From Terriglobia bacterium (GTDB lineage Bacteria; Acidobacteriota; Terriglobia; Terriglobales; Acidobacteriaceae): 34,114 nt of DNA. This document shows positions 32,384 to 34,114 of the stretch, in pieces (the first letter of the stretch is position 1; every line of letters begins with the position of its first letter). The stretch lies in contig JAIQET010000050.1 of NCBI GenBank assembly GCA_020073645.1, forward strand, positions 1 to 34,114, in the 5' to 3' direction. The translations under genes and the position numbers were made by a program. The notes under the pieces are model-generated. The model saw nothing but the letters and a program-made list of their open reading frames with translations, did no database searches and was not told the origin of the DNA.

Positions 32384-33526
32384 TTGGATTTCCTGCTTAA
32401 CGAGGAACAGCTGCAACTGAAGAAGAGCGTGCGTGAATTTGCGGAGCGCGAAATTGCTCCGCATGTCATGAAATGGGACGAGGCCGGGGAGTTTCCCATG
32501 GCCATCGTCAAGGAACTGGGCAAGCTGGGCCTGCTGGGCACGGTTTTTCCGACGGAGTACGGCGGCGCGGGCATGGGCTACGTGGAGTACGTCACCGCGA
32601 TTGAAGAGCTTTCGCGGGTGGACGGTTCGGTCGGCATCATTGTTGCTGCACACACCTCACTGGGCTCGAACCACATTTTCCTGGCCGGTACTGAACAGCA
32701 GAAGAAGAAGTACGTCAGCAAGCTGGCGACTGGAGAGTACATCGGCGCCTGGGGCCTGACCGAGCCCTCTGCCGGCTCCGACGCCGGCAGCGCGCGCATG
32801 ACTGCCGTGCGGAAAGGAAACCAATGGCTGCTCAACGGCACGAAAACCTTCTGCACCAACGGCCATTATGCTGACGCGGTGGTGGTGATCGCCGTGACCG
32901 ATCGCGCCGCCCACACCCACGGGCTCTCGGCCTTCATCGTGGAGAAGGGAACCAAGGGCTTCCGTGCCGGGAAAAAAGAAAACAAGTTGGGGCTGCGGGC
33001 TAGCGATACGGCAGAGCTGATCTTCGAAGACTGCCTGATTCCCGCCGAGAACCTGCTGGGCAAGGAAGGCGACGGTTTCATTGACGCCATGCAGGTGCTG
33101 GATGGCGGCCGCATCTCGATCGCCGCGCTCTCGCTGGGCATGGCCGAAGGCGCGTACGAAGCCGCATTGAAGTATTCGAAGCAGCGTAAGCAGTTCGGCA
33201 AAGCCATCAGCGAGTTCCAGGCCACCCAGTGGAAGCTGGCCGACATGGCGACTGAGATTGAAGCCGCGAGACTGCTGACGTTCCGCGCCGCTTCCATGAA
33301 AGACGCGGGACTGAAGACCACCCAGGAATCGTCCATGGCCAAGCTGTACGCCAGCGAGGTGGCGGTGCGGTGCGCCAACGAGGGCGTGCAGATTCACGGC
33401 GGGTATGGGTTTATCAAGGACTATCCGGCGGAAAAGTTCTACCGCGACGTGAAGCTGTGCACCATCGGCGAGGGGACTAGCGAAATTCAGCGGCTGGTGA
33501 TTGCGCGGCAGTTGCTGAAAGAGTAG
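32384..33526 (+). CDS. Acyl-CoA dehydrogenase
   Basis: 380 residues from TTG 32384, with GGAGG close upstream; this gives the standard [20 protein letters not shown] start. FAD and substrate signatures are complete: [72 protein letters not shown], and the catalytic-base region [15 protein letters not shown]. It should oxidise acyl-CoA to trans-2-enoyl-CoA in the cytoplasm, passing electrons to ETF. The sequence is of the short-chain or butyryl-CoA dehydrogenase type; chain length cannot be fixed by eye. It follows hemW by 104 bp on the same strand; no ETF or thiolase gene is adjacent. Confidence 0.95.
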   Translation: MDFLLNEEQLQLKKSVREFAEREIAPHVMKWDEAGEFPMAIVKELGKLGLLGTVFPTEYGGAGMGYVEYVTAIEELSRVDGSVGIIVAAHTSLGSNHIFLAGTEQQKKKYVSKLATGEYIGAWGLTEPSAGSDAGSARMTAVRKGNQWLLNGTKTFCTNGHYADAVVVIAVTDRAAHTHGLSAFIVEKGTKGFRAGKKENKLGLRASDTAELIFEDCLIPAENLLGKEGDGFIDAMQVLDGGRISIAALSLGMAEGAYEAALKYSKQRKQFGKAISEFQATQWKLADMATEIEAARLLTFRAASMKDAGLKTTQESSMAKLYASEVAVRCANEGVQIHGGYGFIKDYPAEKFYRDVKLCTIGEGTSEIQRLVIARQLLKE

Positions 33527-33567
33527 CGGAACGGCCCTGGATGTGACTGTTAGCCGCTCTTGCCAGA

Positions 33568-34114
33568 ATGATGGTAGCCGCCTTGCTTTCGCTCTATGTG
33601 AACGAAGTGCAGCAATCGCCCGAACAAACATTCAGCCCGGCAAACGTGATGGTCACTCCCATCTTGGATTGGCAATCCCCTGGTATCCGCTCGCTTGCGT
33701 GCCAACTGCAAAGCTCTCCTGCCTCTACTCGCGAGTTGGTACAGACCGCGCATCGACGGCTCACTGAAGCGATTCAGCCGGTCTACGATCTGAATGAGCG
33801 GCAGCCGGCATCGGTTACGCTCGAGAAAGGGCGTGGTTCTTGCAGTCAGCGAATGGCCTGCCTGGAAGCACTAGCCCGAGCTGCCGGTATCGCGACCCGG
33901 GTGCGCGCGCTTTATGTTGACGGAAGATTTTGGTTCCCCCGTTTTCCTCTCGTTCGTGTGTTCATTCCCAAGCGTGTCTTGCTCATCTGGCCGCAGTTTC
34001 TGCTGGAGGATCACTGGGTAGATTTCGACGAACTTTATGCTTCCATGTCCCGATTGGTTGTGATGTCAGCCGGTGGCTTCACCAACGAGGGCGAATCTCT
34101 ATTCGAGGCAGTGC
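33568..34114 (+). CDS. Transglutaminase-like protein (3' truncated by window edge)
   Basis: An open frame runs from ATG 33568 (a second ATG follows at 33571) to the end of the window, 182 codons without a stop. The first stop upstream in frame is at 33544. Residues 89-111 (GRGSCSQRMACLEALARAAG and on) are the transglutaminase-core helix with nucleophile C92, leading into ATRVRALYVDG. H149 and Asp 152/154 in DHWVDFDELY complete the Cys-His-Asp triad. The N-terminal helices (STRELVQTAHRRLTEAIQ) match the segment that usually precedes this core. It could be a peptidase or amidase; no signal peptide is seen. The start lacks a good ribosome site and the C-terminus is missing. Confidence 0.75.
   Translation, partial: MMVAALLSLYVNEVQQSPEQTFSPANVMVTPILDWQSPGIRSLACQLQSSPASTRELVQTAHRRLTEAIQPVYDLNERQPASVTLEKGRGSCSQRMACLEALARAAGIATRVRALYVDGRFWFPRFPLVRVFIPKRVLLIWPQFLLEDHWVDFDELYASMSRLVVMSAGGFTNEGESLFEAV

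Overview
The window looks like a chromosomal segment of an Acidobacteriota bacterium, probably Koribacteraceae-like. This is inferred from a high-GC background, many GTG/TTG starts, a Ser/Thr kinase fused to a TolB/WD40-like propeller, a paired M16 peptidase operon, a DUF4097 protein, and many short dispersed palindromic repeats. No rRNA, tRNA or CRISPR array was seen. Taxonomy was not tested by any search.

Left end (1-5160) is an accessory, mobile region. It opens with the C-terminal part of an IS110-family transposase. Next comes a lower-GC island on the minus strand: a PD-(D/E)XK nuclease-like protein, a possible 38-residue small membrane protein, a winged-helix-like protein, and a winged-helix-like protein with a C-terminal HEPN/Abi_C-like RxxxxH motif. 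A 17-bp inverted repeat (695-711 and 3948-3964) brackets this island. It is the best candidate here for an undescribed, probably anti-phage, system. A small four-helix membrane protein follows, then a decayed REP-associated tyrosine transposase (RAYT) between perfect 40-bp inverted repeats.

Middle (5615-18480): a transmembrane Ser/Thr kinase with a propeller sensor; a small DUF6249-like membrane protein; a minus-strand cluster of LigD-type primase/polymerase, DUF72, XerD and XerC; a plus-strand pair of exported M16 proteins (one catalytic, one degenerate); an exported DUF4097 protein; and a membrane protein with a catalytically dead HD-GYP-like domain.

Right (18568-34114) is mostly housekeeping and envelope lipid metabolism: a three-domain acyl-ACP synthetase/ACP/acyltransferase; SecA; LpxB; an MsbA-like ABC exporter; two exported proteins carrying three copies of an unrecognised Cys-bracketed domain; and a ketoacyl-ACP synthase. 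The last five lie in one minus-strand run (31034 to 24659), which may serve outer-membrane lipid synthesis and export. On the plus strand are HemW, an acyl-CoA dehydrogenase, and a transglutaminase-like gene that runs off the end.

At least five families of dispersed palindromic repeats fill the intergenic spaces and account for most of the non-coding DNA.
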